A stretch of DNA of 64,000 nt. It comes from Bosea sp. ANAM02 (GTDB lineage: Bacteria; Pseudomonadota; Alphaproteobacteria; Rhizobiales; Beijerinckiaceae). The DNA lies in contig NZ_AP022848.1 in the NCBI RefSeq assembly GCF_011764485.1, forward strand, positions 3,934,001 through 3,998,000, written 5' to 3'. Below are positions 27,586-37,018 of this stretch, piece by piece. The notes under the pieces were generated by a model. It had not been told where the DNA came from, made no database searches, and saw only the letters and a program-made list of their open reading frames with translations. A program made the position numbers and the translations under genes. Each line of letters opens with the position of its first letter. The first letter of the stretch is position 1.

Positions 27586-27737
27586 CACGCCCCTCGCCTG
27601 CTTCGGCCACCTGAGTGCATCGCAGTCCGCTCCCTCCCGATCGGTCGCCCCTTCATCGACGCCGCCATCGGCCGGGTCAAGCGATCTGCGTCAAGGCGGC
27701 GGTTGCCGCCGCCCGCCCCGGCGTCCTATGAAGCAGC

Positions 27738-27995
27738 ATGACGATAACGGCCCCGGCGGGCGCGACCATGGACATGATTCCGCTCGACCTGCGCGGTCTG
27801 AAATGCCCGCTTCCGGTGCTGCGCGTGCGCAAGGCGCTGATCGCCGCGCGGGCCGGCAGCCTGCTCGTCGTGCAGTGCACCGACCCGATGGCGGCGATCG
27901 ACCTGCCGAACCTCGCGCGCGAAACCGGCGACATCATCGAGCGGCAAGGGGATGCGGACGGCGCCCTCGTCTTCCATATCCGCAAAGCGGCCTAG
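27738..27995 (+). CDS. TusA-family sulfur carrier-like protein
   Basis: 85 residues. The TusA/SirA signature LRGLKCPLPVLRVRKAL carries the sulfur-accepting cysteine C23. TusA relays persulfide sulfur in tRNA thiolation, molybdenum-cofactor synthesis and sulfur oxidation. M11 or M13 could also be the start. The stop codon lies inside a 49-base perfect palindrome, so the repeat supplies the end of the gene. Position between moeA and mrp fits sulfur transfer to cofactors, by inference. Confidence 0.88.
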   Translation: MTITAPAGATMDMIPLDLRGLKCPLPVLRVRKALIAARAGSLLVVQCTDPMAAIDLPNLARETGDIIERQGDADGALVFHIRKAA

Positions 27996-28037
27996 ACCAT
28001 CGGACTGAATATCATATTCAGTCCGATGGTCTAGGCC
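27989..28037. repeat. 49-base perfect palindrome over the TusA-like stop codon
   Basis: Arms 27989-28012 and 28014-28037 (24 bp each) match perfectly around a single central base. The TAG of the TusA-like gene is within the left arm. TTTGATTTT follows, so the structure could also stop transcription on the plus strand. Confidence 0.9.
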
Positions 28038-28046
28038 TTTGATTTT

Positions 28047-28098
28047 GCATCGGCTTTTTCCGAAAACCGCGTTCCACTTTTCGGGCCGATGCTCTAGA
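28047..28098. repeat. intergenic repeat GCATCGG...CCGATGC with inner CCGAAAA/TTTTCGG
   Basis: Outer arms GCATCGG/CCGATGC and inner arms CCGAAAA/TTTTCGG enclose CCGCGTTCCAC. I recall elements of this form as common intergenic repeats in Rhizobiales genomes, often beside a second palindrome, as here. Confidence 0.75.
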
Positions 28099-28105
28099 CA
28101 ACCGC

Positions 28106-28180
28106 GTCATGCTCGGGCTTGACCCGAGCATCTCCTGAAAGAGGTTCTCGGGTCTGCGCTGCGCTCCGCCCGAGAATGAC
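28106..28180. repeat. intergenic palindromic repeat, 'gtcat-hairpin' type
   Basis: Hairpin on GCTCGGGCTTGACCCGAGC and a second on TTCTCGGG/CCCGAGAA, bordered by gtcat and atgac. It ends 26 bases before the mrp start. Confidence 0.75.
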
Positions 28181-28206
28181 GCTTCCGAGAAACGGAGTTC
28201 GACAAC

Positions 28207-29322
<1,116 letters not shown>

Positions 29323-29413
29323 CAGCGAACGCGCCGTATCGGTGACTTGACGGCGGTACAATTTTGTTCTCTATTTGTTCCGAATAGTTTCTGACTTGGC
29401 TGGGAACCACTCC

Positions 29414-29510
29414 GTCATCCCGGGCTTGACCCGGGGATCCATGCCGGAGCGCGCCCGGTTAAGTTCAGGCATGGGGGCCGGATCTCCGCTTCGTTTCCGT
29501 CCGGGATCAC
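29414..29510. repeat. intergenic palindromic repeat, 'gtcat-hairpin' type
   Basis: GTCATCCCGGGCTTGACCCG opens the element and GTCCGGGATCAC closes it, with an ATCCATGCC/GGCATGG pair between. It is a longer variant, like 44013-44106. Confidence 0.7.
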
Positions 29511-29539
29511 CCGCATTCGCGTTTGAGAGGGACAAAGCC

Positions 29540-29941
29540 ATGCCCGTCCATCGCGCCCGCCATATCGGGATCGGCATCGAGCGGCCGGTGGAGGAGGTCT
29601 ATGCCTTCCTCGCCGAGCCTGCGAATTTCCCGCGCTGGGCCGAGGGTCTCGGCCACAGCTTCGTGCAGGTCGAGGGCATGACATGGCGCGCCGAGACGCC
29701 GATGGGGCCGATGCGCATCCTGTTCAGCGAGCCGAACAACCATGGCGTGCTCGACCACGCGGTCATCCCCGAGCACGGCCCGGCCATGCACAATCCGATG
29801 CGGGTCGTCGCCAATGGCGACGGGGCCGAGATCGTGTTCACGCTGCTCCAGCGCGACGACATGTCCGATGACGATATGGCGCGGGACGCGGCCATGGTCG
29901 CGCGCGACCTCGCGGCGCTGAAAGCTCTGCTGGAAGGATAG
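29540..29941 (+). CDS. SRPBCC (START/Bet v1-like) family protein
   Basis: 133 residues. The opening pattern HIGIGIERPVEEVYAFLAEPANFPRWAEG is typical of the SRPBCC helix-grip fold (polyketide cyclase/AHSA-like), which binds hydrophobic ligands in a deep cavity. No catalytic residue can be assigned. ATG is chosen with GAGAGGGA upstream; the frame continues upstream through the repeat and is not coding. It converges with mobA, seven bases between the stop codons. Confidence 0.8.
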   Translation: MPVHRARHIGIGIERPVEEVYAFLAEPANFPRWAEGLGHSFVQVEGMTWRAETPMGPMRILFSEPNNHGVLDHAVIPEHGPAMHNPMRVVANGDGAEIVFTLLQRDDMSDDDMARDAAMVARDLAALKALLEG

Positions 29942-29948
29942 GCGCCGG

Positions 29949-30566
29949 TCAGAGGCCTGCCGCCGCCAGCCGCCCGGCTTCGGCAAGCTCCTCCGGCGTG
30001 TTGATGTTGAAGAAGGGATCGACGGGTTCGGCCGGCCATTCCGCGATGGCGACGCCATGCGCTTGCGTCCAGCAGCCGAGCCGGCGTTCGCCCTCGGCCA
30101 GGGCCCGATGCAGGTCCTCCCGCAATGCGACCGACCAGAGCCCGATGGCGTGGTGCTGGCGTCCACCCGAAGCCGCGCAGGCGAGCGGAGTGCCCGCGGC
30201 CGCCCTTGCCTGATGCAATCGCGCGGCGAGGTCACCGGGGATGAAAGGGGTGTCCGCCGCCACGCTCAATAGCCATTCGGTTTGCGGCCGGTGGGATGCG
30301 ATCCAGTCGAGCCCGGCGAGGATGCCGGCGAGAGGCCCCGCGAAATCCGGGACCGTATCGGCGATGACGGGCAGGCCGAAGCCGGCGAAGCGTGCCGGAT
30401 CGCCATTGGCGTTGAGCAGGAGATCGTCGCATTGGCCGCGCAGGCGATCGACGACATGGGCGAGGATCGGCCGGCCGGCGAGCGGCTTCAGCGCCTTGTC
30501 ACCGCCGCCCATCCGCCGGGCGAGGCCTCCCGCGAGGATCAGGCCGACAGTCGGCATCCCGGCCAT
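29949..30566 (-). CDS. mobA: molybdenum cofactor guanylyltransferase
   Basis: 205 residues. The nucleotide-binding motif LAGGLARRMGGGDKAL (12-27) and the DTP motif in SVAADTPFIP are as in MobA, which joins GMP to Mo-molybdopterin to form the bis-MGD cofactor of DMSO-reductase-type enzymes. The C-terminal NINTPEEL is typical. It follows the DUF2478 gene by nine bases, forming a two-gene unit. No molybdoenzyme structural gene is in the window. Confidence 0.94.
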   Translation of the reverse strand: MAGMPTVGLILAGGLARRMGGGDKALKPLAGRPILAHVVDRLRGQCDDLLLNANGDPARFAGFGLPVIADTVPDFAGPLAGILAGLDWIASHRPQTEWLLSVAADTPFIPGDLAARLHQARAAAGTPLACAASGGRQHHAIGLWSVALREDLHRALAEGERRLGCWTQAHGVAIAEWPAEPVDPFFNINTPEELAEAGRLAAAGL

Positions 30567-30575
30567 ACCGGTCGA

Positions 30576-31091
30576 TCAGGCCGCGACGGCCGTGGCCGCC
30601 TGGGCCCAACGTTCCACAATCGCCTCGTCGGGGGGCAGTTCGAGCCAGTCGTCGCCGGCGAAGTCGCGCCAGGCCGGCAGGAAATCGCGGCGCACGGCGA
30701 TGAGCAGCGGCAGGCCGGCGAGCAGCGCGCCGGCGATCTCCGCGCGCAGGCCCTCGCCCACCGTCTCCTGCTTGCCGAAACGGTTGACGATGACGAGATC
30801 GACGCGCCCGGCCAGCGCATCGGCGAAGGCGACGGCAGCGGCCGCCAATCCGGCCGCATCGAGATGGCAGCCCGAGGCGCCGGCGCCGAGATCCTGACTG
30901 ATCGGGAAACGCCGGCCGCTGGCGACGTCCTCCAGCGACATCGCCATGCAGCGGTCATCGCAGGTCGCATCATTGTGCTGGACCACGCCGCCGAGGCGCA
31001 GGCCCTGTCGTTTCAGCCGGGCGACGAGCCCGTGCATGAAGGCGTCGATCGGAAAGCCGCTCGCGAAGGGGATGGCTGCCAGCATGGTCAT
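30576..31091 (-). CDS. DUF2478 protein (molybdenum-linked, THEP1-like)
   Basis: 171 residues. The pattern ISQDLGAGASGCHLD, then VDLVIVNRFGKQE and a Glu/Arg-rich helix, is the DUF2478 family. Members lie near mob/mod genes and have an NTPase-like fold, but no clear P-loop is visible at the N-terminus (IPFASGFPID is in that place). Nine bases upstream of mobA; a part in molybdenum-cofactor supply is inferred from that. The start among M codons at 31106, 31091 and 31085 is uncertain. Confidence 0.75.
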   Translation of the reverse strand: MTMLAAIPFASGFPIDAFMHGLVARLKRQGLRLGGVVQHNDATCDDRCMAMSLEDVASGRRFPISQDLGAGASGCHLDAAGLAAAAVAFADALAGRVDLVIVNRFGKQETVGEGLRAEIAGALLAGLPLLIAVRRDFLPAWRDFAGDDWLELPPDEAIVERWAQAATAVAA

Positions 31092-31326
31092 GCCGGTTTC
31101 TCTCATGAACGCCGCCGCTTCGCCAGAGGCCCGATGCCGCAACACCCGGCGCCGGGAAGGCGCGAACGCAGATCATCCTGCTTCGAGGCGCCGATTTGAC
31201 GATGTCGAAACAGCTTCGAGTGTTGCGCCGCACCTACAGTCGGGCGTCATTCCGCCCGCTAGGGTAGCGGCGGCTCATCCCGGGCGGCCGGGCAGGCCGA
31301 GAGGCTGTCAGGACCCGCCGGAACGC

Positions 31327-32583
31327 ATGATCTGCAACAACGCCCAAGCCCCGCTCGACCCGGCGACCGACGCCGCGCTGCTGCTGCGGCGCATCGGCTT
31401 CGGCACGCTGGCGCTCGTCCTGCCGCTGGCCGCGCTGGTCTCGCGCAGGGCCGCCGTGATGCTCGTTCCGATCGGCGTCGCGCTGCTGATCATCGCAACC
31501 CTGGTCGAGGCCCCCCGCAAGTTCGCCGGCACCCTGCGCATGCTTCTGGTGAGCCGCCCCGGCCTGATCCTGATCGGCCTGATCGCCTGGGCTTTCCTGT
31601 CACTGATCTGGAGCCCGTTCCCGGCTGCCGCCGCCGAGAAGGCCGGCAATCTGATGCTCGCCGCCGTGCTTGGCTTCGTCGGCCTCTCCGCCCTGCCCGA
31701 GCGGATGCGCTCCTCGAACCTCAATCTCGTCGCGCTCGGCACCGGCAGTGCCGGCATCTTCGCGCTCGGGCTGATCGCAGTCGCGGCGCTGCGCCATGCC
31801 GAGACACCGCCCGGCGCCGTCGAGCGCGGCGTCTCGATCATTCTGATCATGGCATGGCCGGCGCTGGCCTGGCTGCTCTCGCGCGAACGCGGCCTGAGCG
31901 CGCTCGGCCTCGCGCTTGTCGTGACGCTGCTGGCGCTGACGCGCTTCGAGGACGGCGAGACGATCGCGATGATCTTCGGCGCGGTCGCCTTCGGCGCGGT
32001 CACCGCCAGCCCCGAGCGGGCGACGCAGATCATCGCCGCGATCGTCGCCGGGCTGATGCTGTTCGCGCCGGTCCTGCCCTTCCTGATGGCGCCGCTCGTC
32101 GCGATCCTGCCCGACAGCGCCGATGATTTCGCGCAGATGCTCTCGATCTGGGCCGACGTCATCCGACAATCGCCGATCGAGCTGATCACCGGGCACGGGC
32201 TCGACACGGTCGTGCGCGGCCAGATGAGCGGCACCCTGCCGCAGCCCGCACCGGCGACCCTGCTGTTCGAGACCTGGTACGAGCTCGGGCTGGTCGGGGC
32301 CGCGGCCGCCGCAGCCTGCCTCTATTTCGCGATCCGTGCTGCCGGCCGCATGACCGGCGCGCTCGCCGCCGGCGGCGTTGCGGCCTTCACGACCGCCTTC
32401 GCGCTCAGCGTGTTCGGCTTCGCGCCGCTCCTGCCCTGGTGGCTGATGACCCTGACCGCCGTGATGCTTCTGTTCGGCGCCATCGCGCGAGGCCAGTATC
32501 GCACCGATCGCCCGGCGGTGCCGCTGCCGACGCGCCCGGTCAACCCTATGCGTCCCAAGGCGAGCCCGCCGCCCGCTCCCTAA
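31327..32583 (+). CDS. O-antigen ligase/polymerase-like membrane protein
   Basis: 418 residues with about ten to twelve predicted membrane helices. A loop near residue 300 carries GHGLDTV, like the GHG motif of Wzy/WaaL-type proteins, followed by ETWYELGLVG. Such proteins polymerise or ligate surface polysaccharide in the periplasm. No glycosyltransferase or LPS gene adjoins, so the substrate is open. The ATG at 31327 is chosen by the start of homologous-looking sequence; its ribosome binding site is weak. The C-terminal 30 residues are Pro-rich and cytoplasmic. Confidence 0.72.
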   Translation: MICNNAQAPLDPATDAALLLRRIGFGTLALVLPLAALVSRRAAVMLVPIGVALLIIATLVEAPRKFAGTLRMLLVSRPGLILIGLIAWAFLSLIWSPFPAAAAEKAGNLMLAAVLGFVGLSALPERMRSSNLNLVALGTGSAGIFALGLIAVAALRHAETPPGAVERGVSIILIMAWPALAWLLSRERGLSALGLALVVTLLALTRFEDGETIAMIFGAVAFGAVTASPERATQIIAAIVAGLMLFAPVLPFLMAPLVAILPDSADDFAQMLSIWADVIRQSPIELITGHGLDTVVRGQMSGTLPQPAPATLLFETWYELGLVGAAAAAACLYFAIRAAGRMTGALAAGGVAAFTTAFALSVFGFAPLLPWWLMTLTAVMLLFGAIARGQYRTDRPAVPLPTRPVNPMRPKASPPPAP

Positions 32584-32694
32584 CAGCCAGCTTCAGTCAC
32601 ATGCGAGCAGCCGAATCCGGTGCTTGACGGCCGGGCACCCGCCGCGCTCTCGTGCCGCCGGACCGGAATCGCCGCGTCAGAGGACCAGAGCGTC

Positions 32695-33678
32695 ATGACA
32701 ATCGACGTCACCGCATTCGACGTCGGCCTTGCCGACGTGCAGGCCGCCGCGGCGCGCATCGCCGGCAGGGTCCGCCGCACGCCGACCTATTACAGCGCCG
32801 GGTTGTCCGCGCGGCTCGGCGTCGAGACCTGGGTCAAGGTCGAGAGCCTGCAGCTCGGCGGCTCGTTCAAGGTGCGGGGCTGCTACAACAAGCTGATGGG
32901 GCTCGGCGAAGCCGAACTGGCGCGCGGCGTCGTCACCGTCTCGGGTGGCAACCATGCCATCGCGGTATCGCTCGTTGCGAAGGCCGTCGGCACGCGCGCT
33001 CTGGTGCTGATGCCGAAGGCGACGCCCGCGCTCAACATCCGCCTGACCGAGGAGGCCGGCGGTCAGGTCGAGCTCTGCGAGGATTCCGTCGCAGCCTTCG
33101 CACAGGCGGAGGATTATGCCGCGCAGGGCATGACCCATGTCCATTCCTACGACGATCCGGCGATCATCGCCGGCCATGGTACGCTCGGCCTCGAACTGGC
33201 GGCCGATGCCGGCGGGCGGCTCGACCATGTCTTCATCTCGGTCGGCGGCGGCGGCTTCTCGGCCGGTGTCGGTGCGGCCCTGAAGGGGCTCGACCCGGCG
33301 GTGCGCCTGCATGGCGTCGAGACCGAGGGCGCGACGACCATGACTCAGGCTTTAGCCGCCGGAGAGCCGGTGGCGATCCGCCCGACCTCGATCGCCCGCA
33401 CGCTCGGCGCCCCCTTCGCCACCAAGCGCACCATGGCGGCCGCCCGGCAATTCCTTGAAGAGATCATCGTGGTGCCCGACGCGGACGCCGTCCGCGAGCT
33501 CGTCTGGGTGCTTCAGAACGGGCGGGTGCTGCTGGAGCCGGCCGCGGCCTGCGTGGTCGCCGCGGCGCTGGAGCGCAAGGACAGCTTCCGGCCGGGCGAG
33601 CGCGTCTGCCTCGTGCTCTGCGGCTCGAATGTCGCGCTCGAGGATATCGAGGGTTGGCGCAAGAGCTTCGGCGTCTAA
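32695..33678 (+). CDS. threonine dehydratase-like PLP enzyme (no ACT domain)
   Basis: 327 residues of fold-type II PLP enzyme. PLP lysine K59 lies in GGSFKVRGCYNKL, SGGNHAIAV binds the substrate carboxylate, and SVGGGGFSAG is the glycine loop for the PLP phosphate. It resembles catabolic threonine/serine dehydratases and hydroxyectoine-utilisation EutB-like proteins; there is no regulatory ACT domain. The start follows AGAGGA; the frame runs further upstream without a good site. A convergent M15-type gene follows after 28 bases. Confidence 0.85.
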   Translation: MTIDVTAFDVGLADVQAAAARIAGRVRRTPTYYSAGLSARLGVETWVKVESLQLGGSFKVRGCYNKLMGLGEAELARGVVTVSGGNHAIAVSLVAKAVGTRALVLMPKATPALNIRLTEEAGGQVELCEDSVAAFAQAEDYAAQGMTHVHSYDDPAIIAGHGTLGLELAADAGGRLDHVFISVGGGGFSAGVGAALKGLDPAVRLHGVETEGATTMTQALAAGEPVAIRPTSIARTLGAPFATKRTMAAARQFLEEIIVVPDADAVRELVWVLQNGRVLLEPAAACVVAAALERKDSFRPGERVCLVLCGSNVALEDIEGWRKSFGV

Positions 33679-33706
33679 CGCCACTTAAACCGCGCGCCAT
33701 GCCATG

Positions 33707-34156
33707 TCAGTTGCTGTTGCGGGCAAGCCGGGCATAGCGGCTGCGCTTGCCGGCGGAGGCGTAGCGGCTGCGCTTGTGGCCGTGCCAGGAGATCTCGCGC
33801 GCGCCGACATCGGCATGGACCAGACCGTTGGAATAGGTGCCGACACCGCCGACGCTCTCGATCGCGCGGGCGGCCGCGGCAGCCTTGCGCGACGACGTCG
33901 CCATCGGCCGGAAATCGATCGCCCTGCCGCTATAGTGCTGCGAGTGGCGGGCATGGCGGCCGCCGCAGGTCGAGGTGATCTGGATCGGGCCGATCTTGGC
34001 GACGAGTTCGGCGATCATCGCCTTGGTCTCAGGCTTGAGACAGCCGAGGCCTTTGACCTGTGGCTGGAAGGAGATTTTCTCGGGCGTGACATCGGCCAGG
34101 GCGGCCGCAGGCAAGAAACCGCACAGTAACGCAAGCAACGACAAGCGACGCATCAT
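33707..34156 (-). CDS. M15-type (D-Ala-D-Ala carboxypeptidase-like) exported protein
   Basis: 149 residues with a signal peptide (1-22, ending AALA). The M15 zinc motif SQHYSGRAID gives H74 and D81, and H114 (LVHADVG) is the third ligand. These proteins cut peptidoglycan peptides in the periplasm. The C-terminal 25 residues are basic and repeat SRYA (KRSRYASAGKRSRYARLA), perhaps a surface- or nucleic-acid-binding tail. The double ATG start has no strong ribosome binding site. Confidence 0.8.
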   Translation of the reverse strand: MMRRLSLLALLCGFLPAAALADVTPEKISFQPQVKGLGCLKPETKAMIAELVAKIGPIQITSTCGGRHARHSQHYSGRAIDFRPMATSSRKAAAAARAIESVGGVGTYSNGLVHADVGAREISWHGHKRSRYASAGKRSRYARLARNSN

Positions 34157-34561
34157 CTACCAGACATGTAAGGGAGGATTGAAAAGGATCAGGCCAGATA
34201 ATCTCGATGGCCCGAGCGGATGGCGCTTCCGCTAATCGTGAAGCAAGGCCAAATCATGGCTGCAGCCTTTCCGGGTTATTTCACTATCGTGACCCAGATC
34301 GTTCCTGGCTCTTGGTCATGCCACCGACGACCTCTGGCTGGCGATCTGGAACGGCACCGAGAAAGGGAGCTGTCATCCCGTGCGCGCCGCAGCGTGAAGC
34401 GCCGCTGCGCGCACGGGATGACGCGGAGGATAGCACCCGCCATTCCGCGAAGGCCCATCCCCTGCGCGCCACCGGCTTGGACAGGCGGGCCGCGGCTGGG
34501 CTAGCCTGCGTGACGGCACCCGCTTTCTGCGCGGTCGCCCCATGCCATCTCAGAGGATACG
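34157..34561. other. 405-base gap between M15-type and M20 genes
   Basis: No gene is seen. It holds the promoter side of the M15-type gene and one single-hairpin repeat at 34372-34422. The M20 start is preceded by AGAGGATACG. Confidence 0.5.
34372..34422. repeat. single-hairpin repeat GTCATCCCGTGCGCGC...
   Basis: About 51 bases; arms GTCATCCCGTGCGCGCCGCAG and CTGCGCGCACGGGATGAC. It is a half-unit of the compound repeat at 20090 and 36854. Confidence 0.85.
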
Positions 34562-35734
34562 ATGCCCAAGACCGACATCATCGCGGCGCTCACCCCGGAA
34601 ATCACCGCGATCCGCCGCGACATCCATCGCCACCCCGAGCTGATGTACGACGTCCACCGGACCGCCGGCCTCGTCGCCGACAAGCTCCGGGAATGGGGCG
34701 TCGATGAAGTCGCCACCGGCGTCGGCCAGACCGGCGTTGTCGGCGTCATCAAGGGCAAGGGCCAGGGCTCCGGGCGGGTCATCGCCATGCGCGCCGACAT
34801 GGACGCGCTGCCGATCCACGAGGAAACCAATCTCCCGCACCGCTCGACCGTCCCCGGCAAGATGCATGCCTGCGGCCATGACGGCCATACTGCCATGCTG
34901 CTCGGCGCCGCCAAGTACCTGAGCGAGACCCGCGACTTCGACGGCACCGCCGTGCTGATCTTCCAGCCTGCCGAAGAGGGCGGCGCCGGCGCCAAGGCGA
35001 TGATCGACGACGGGCTGATCACCCGCTTCGGCATCCAGGAAGTCTACGGCATGCACAACAAGCCGGGCGTGCCCGTCGGCAAGTTCGAGATCCGCAAGGG
35101 CCCCGCCATGGCGGCTGCCGACCAGCTCCATATCAAGATCGAGGGCCTCGGCGGCCACGCGGCCGCGCCGCATCGCGTCAACGATCCGATCGTCGCGTCG
35201 TGCGCGCTCGTCACCGCGCTGCAGACGATCGCCTCGCGCAACGCCGATCCGCTGGAGTCGATCGTCGTCTCCGTGACCGCGCTCAATGCCGGCGAGGCCT
35301 TCAACGTCATCCCGCAGACCGCGGAGATCAAGGGCTCGGTCCGCACGTTGACGCCGGAAACCCGCGACCTCGCCGAGAAGCGCATCGCCGAGATCGTCGA
35401 GGGCGTGATGAAGGCCTTCGGCATGAAGTACCAGCTCAACTACCGCCGCGGCTATCCGGTGACCTTCAACCATTCCGGCCAGACCGATTTCGCCACCAGC
35501 GTGACGAAGGAGGCCTTCGGTTCGGACGCGATCAACACCGAAGTGCCGCCGACCATGGGCTCGGAGGACTTCTCCTACATGCTGGAGGAGCGCCCCGGCG
35601 CCTTCATCAATATCGGCAATGGTGACTCGGCCGGCCTGCACAATCCGGCCTACGAGTTCAACGATGCAGCGATCCCGGTGGGCGTGAACTACTGGGCAAG
35701 CCTGATCGAGATCGCCATGCCGCAGCGCGGCTGA
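34562..35734 (+). CDS. M20-family amidohydrolase (hippurate/N-acyl amino acid hydrolase-like)
   Basis: 390 residues. The metal-binding motif HACGHDGHTAML gives H102, C104, H106 and D107; QPAEEGGAGA holds the catalytic glutamate pair. The lid domain with the conserved His (GGHAAAPH) is at about 195-300. It hydrolyses N-acyl amino acids, hippurate-like amides or N-acetyl-L,L-diaminopimelate; which one is not determined. The next gene starts 12 bases downstream, so the two are probably co-transcribed. Confidence 0.92.
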   Translation: MPKTDIIAALTPEITAIRRDIHRHPELMYDVHRTAGLVADKLREWGVDEVATGVGQTGVVGVIKGKGQGSGRVIAMRADMDALPIHEETNLPHRSTVPGKMHACGHDGHTAMLLGAAKYLSETRDFDGTAVLIFQPAEEGGAGAKAMIDDGLITRFGIQEVYGMHNKPGVPVGKFEIRKGPAMAAADQLHIKIEGLGGHAAAPHRVNDPIVASCALVTALQTIASRNADPLESIVVSVTALNAGEAFNVIPQTAEIKGSVRTLTPETRDLAEKRIAEIVEGVMKAFGMKYQLNYRRGYPVTFNHSGQTDFATSVTKEAFGSDAINTEVPPTMGSEDFSYMLEERPGAFINIGNGDSAGLHNPAYEFNDAAIPVGVNYWASLIEIAMPQRG

Positions 35735-35746
35735 CGGCTTCAGGCG

Positions 35747-36850
35747 ATGAGCGACATCGATTGTCTGGTGATCGGGGCCGGCGTCGTCGGCCTCGCGGTG
35801 GCCCGTGAGCTGGCGCTGGCCGGACGCGAGGTCGTCATCGCCGAGGCTGCCGAGGGCATCGGCACCCAGACCTCGGCACGCAATTCCGAGGTCATCCATG
35901 CCGGGATCTACTACCCGCCCGGCTCGCTGAAGGCCCGCGTCTGCGTCGCGGGCCGTGAGCTGCTCTATCGCTACCTGCAGGAGCGCGGCCTGCCGCACAA
36001 GGCCTGCGGCAAGCTGATCGTCGCCACCTCGGAAGCCCAGAAACCGGCGCTGGAGACGATCATGACCCGCGCCAGGGCTTCGGGCGTCGATACGCTGCGC
36101 TGGCTCTCCGGCGCCGAGGCGAAGGCGATGGAGCCGGAAGTGCGCTGCGAGATCGCGCTCCTCTCGCCCGAGACCGGCGTGGTCGACAGCCATGCGCTGA
36201 TGCTCTCGCTGCTCGGCGAATGCGAAGCGGCCGGCGGCTCGCTTGCGCTCAATACGCCTATCACCGGCTGGCGGAGCGAGGCCGATGGATTCAGCGTCGA
36301 TTTCGGCGGCGACGATCCGGCGACCTACACGGTACGGACCGTCATCAATTCGGCCGGTCATGGCGCGCCGAAGCTGCTCGGCCTGCTCGACGGTTTTCCG
36401 GCCGAGCATGTGCCGGTCCAGCACTATGCGAAGGGCAATTATTTCGCGCTGACGGGCAAGCAGCCCTTCAGCCATCTGGTCTATCCGGTGCCGGAGGCGG
36501 CCGGCCTCGGCATCCACGCCACGATCGACATGGGCGGGCGGGTGAAGTTCGGCCCCGATGTCGAATGGGTCGAGAGCGACCAGGATCTGGTGGTCGATCC
36601 GGCGCGGGCGGAGAAGTTCTACGCGGCGATCCGGACCTATTGGCCTGGGCTGGCGGATGGCGCGCTGGTCGCGGACTATGCTGGCATCCGGCCGAAGCTG
36701 CATGGGCCGAGCGAGCCGATGCCGGATTTCCGCATCGACGGGCCGGAGGTGCATGGGGTACTGGGCCTGGTCAACCTGCTGGGCATCGAGAGCCCGGGGC
36801 TGACCAGTTCGCTCGCGATCGCGGAAATGGTGCGCGAGAAGCTGTCATAG
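35747..36850 (+). CDS. FAD-dependent oxidoreductase, L-2-hydroxyglutarate dehydrogenase-like
   Basis: 367 residues of the DAO fold. The dinucleotide motif IGAGVVGLAVARELA is at 7-21 and the C-terminal FAD segment is LLGIESPGLTSSLAIA. The pattern TSARNSEVIHAGIYYPPGSLKA is shared with L2HGDH/LhgO-type enzymes. It probably oxidises a 2-hydroxy acid and passes electrons to the quinone pool. It follows the M20 gene closely; the link between the two activities is not clear. Confidence 0.85.
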   Translation: MSDIDCLVIGAGVVGLAVARELALAGREVVIAEAAEGIGTQTSARNSEVIHAGIYYPPGSLKARVCVAGRELLYRYLQERGLPHKACGKLIVATSEAQKPALETIMTRARASGVDTLRWLSGAEAKAMEPEVRCEIALLSPETGVVDSHALMLSLLGECEAAGGSLALNTPITGWRSEADGFSVDFGGDDPATYTVRTVINSAGHGAPKLLGLLDGFPAEHVPVQHYAKGNYFALTGKQPFSHLVYPVPEAAGLGIHATIDMGGRVKFGPDVEWVESDQDLVVDPARAEKFYAAIRTYWPGLADGALVADYAGIRPKLHGPSEPMPDFRIDGPEVHGVLGLVNLLGIESPGLTSSLAIAEMVREKLS

Positions 36851-36853
36851 GGT

Positions 36854-36980
36854 GTCATCCCGTGCGCGCTGCAGCGTGAAACGCTGCTGCGCAGACACGG
36901 GACCGTGTGACGAGGCGCCTTTTCCTGAGAACGATCCCGTGTCTGCGCAGCGGCATTCGCCGCAGCGCGCACGGGATGAC
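36854..36980. repeat. compound two-hairpin repeat
   Basis: The same build as 20090-20221: GTCATCCCGTGCGCGCTGC hairpin, linker with GACGAGGCGCCTTTTCC, then a hairpin ending GCGCGCACGGGATGAC. It fills the gap between the convergent oxidoreductase and eda genes. Confidence 0.85.
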
Positions 36981-37018
36981 ACTCTTTCGCTCTCGCGCCT
37001 CGCTTCTTGTCCCGCGCC

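Noticed and set aside
29375..29539. N-terminal extension of the SRPBCC protein
   Set aside because: The extra 55 codons lie in a palindromic repeat; ATG 29540 has a good ribosome binding site and matches the fold's start.
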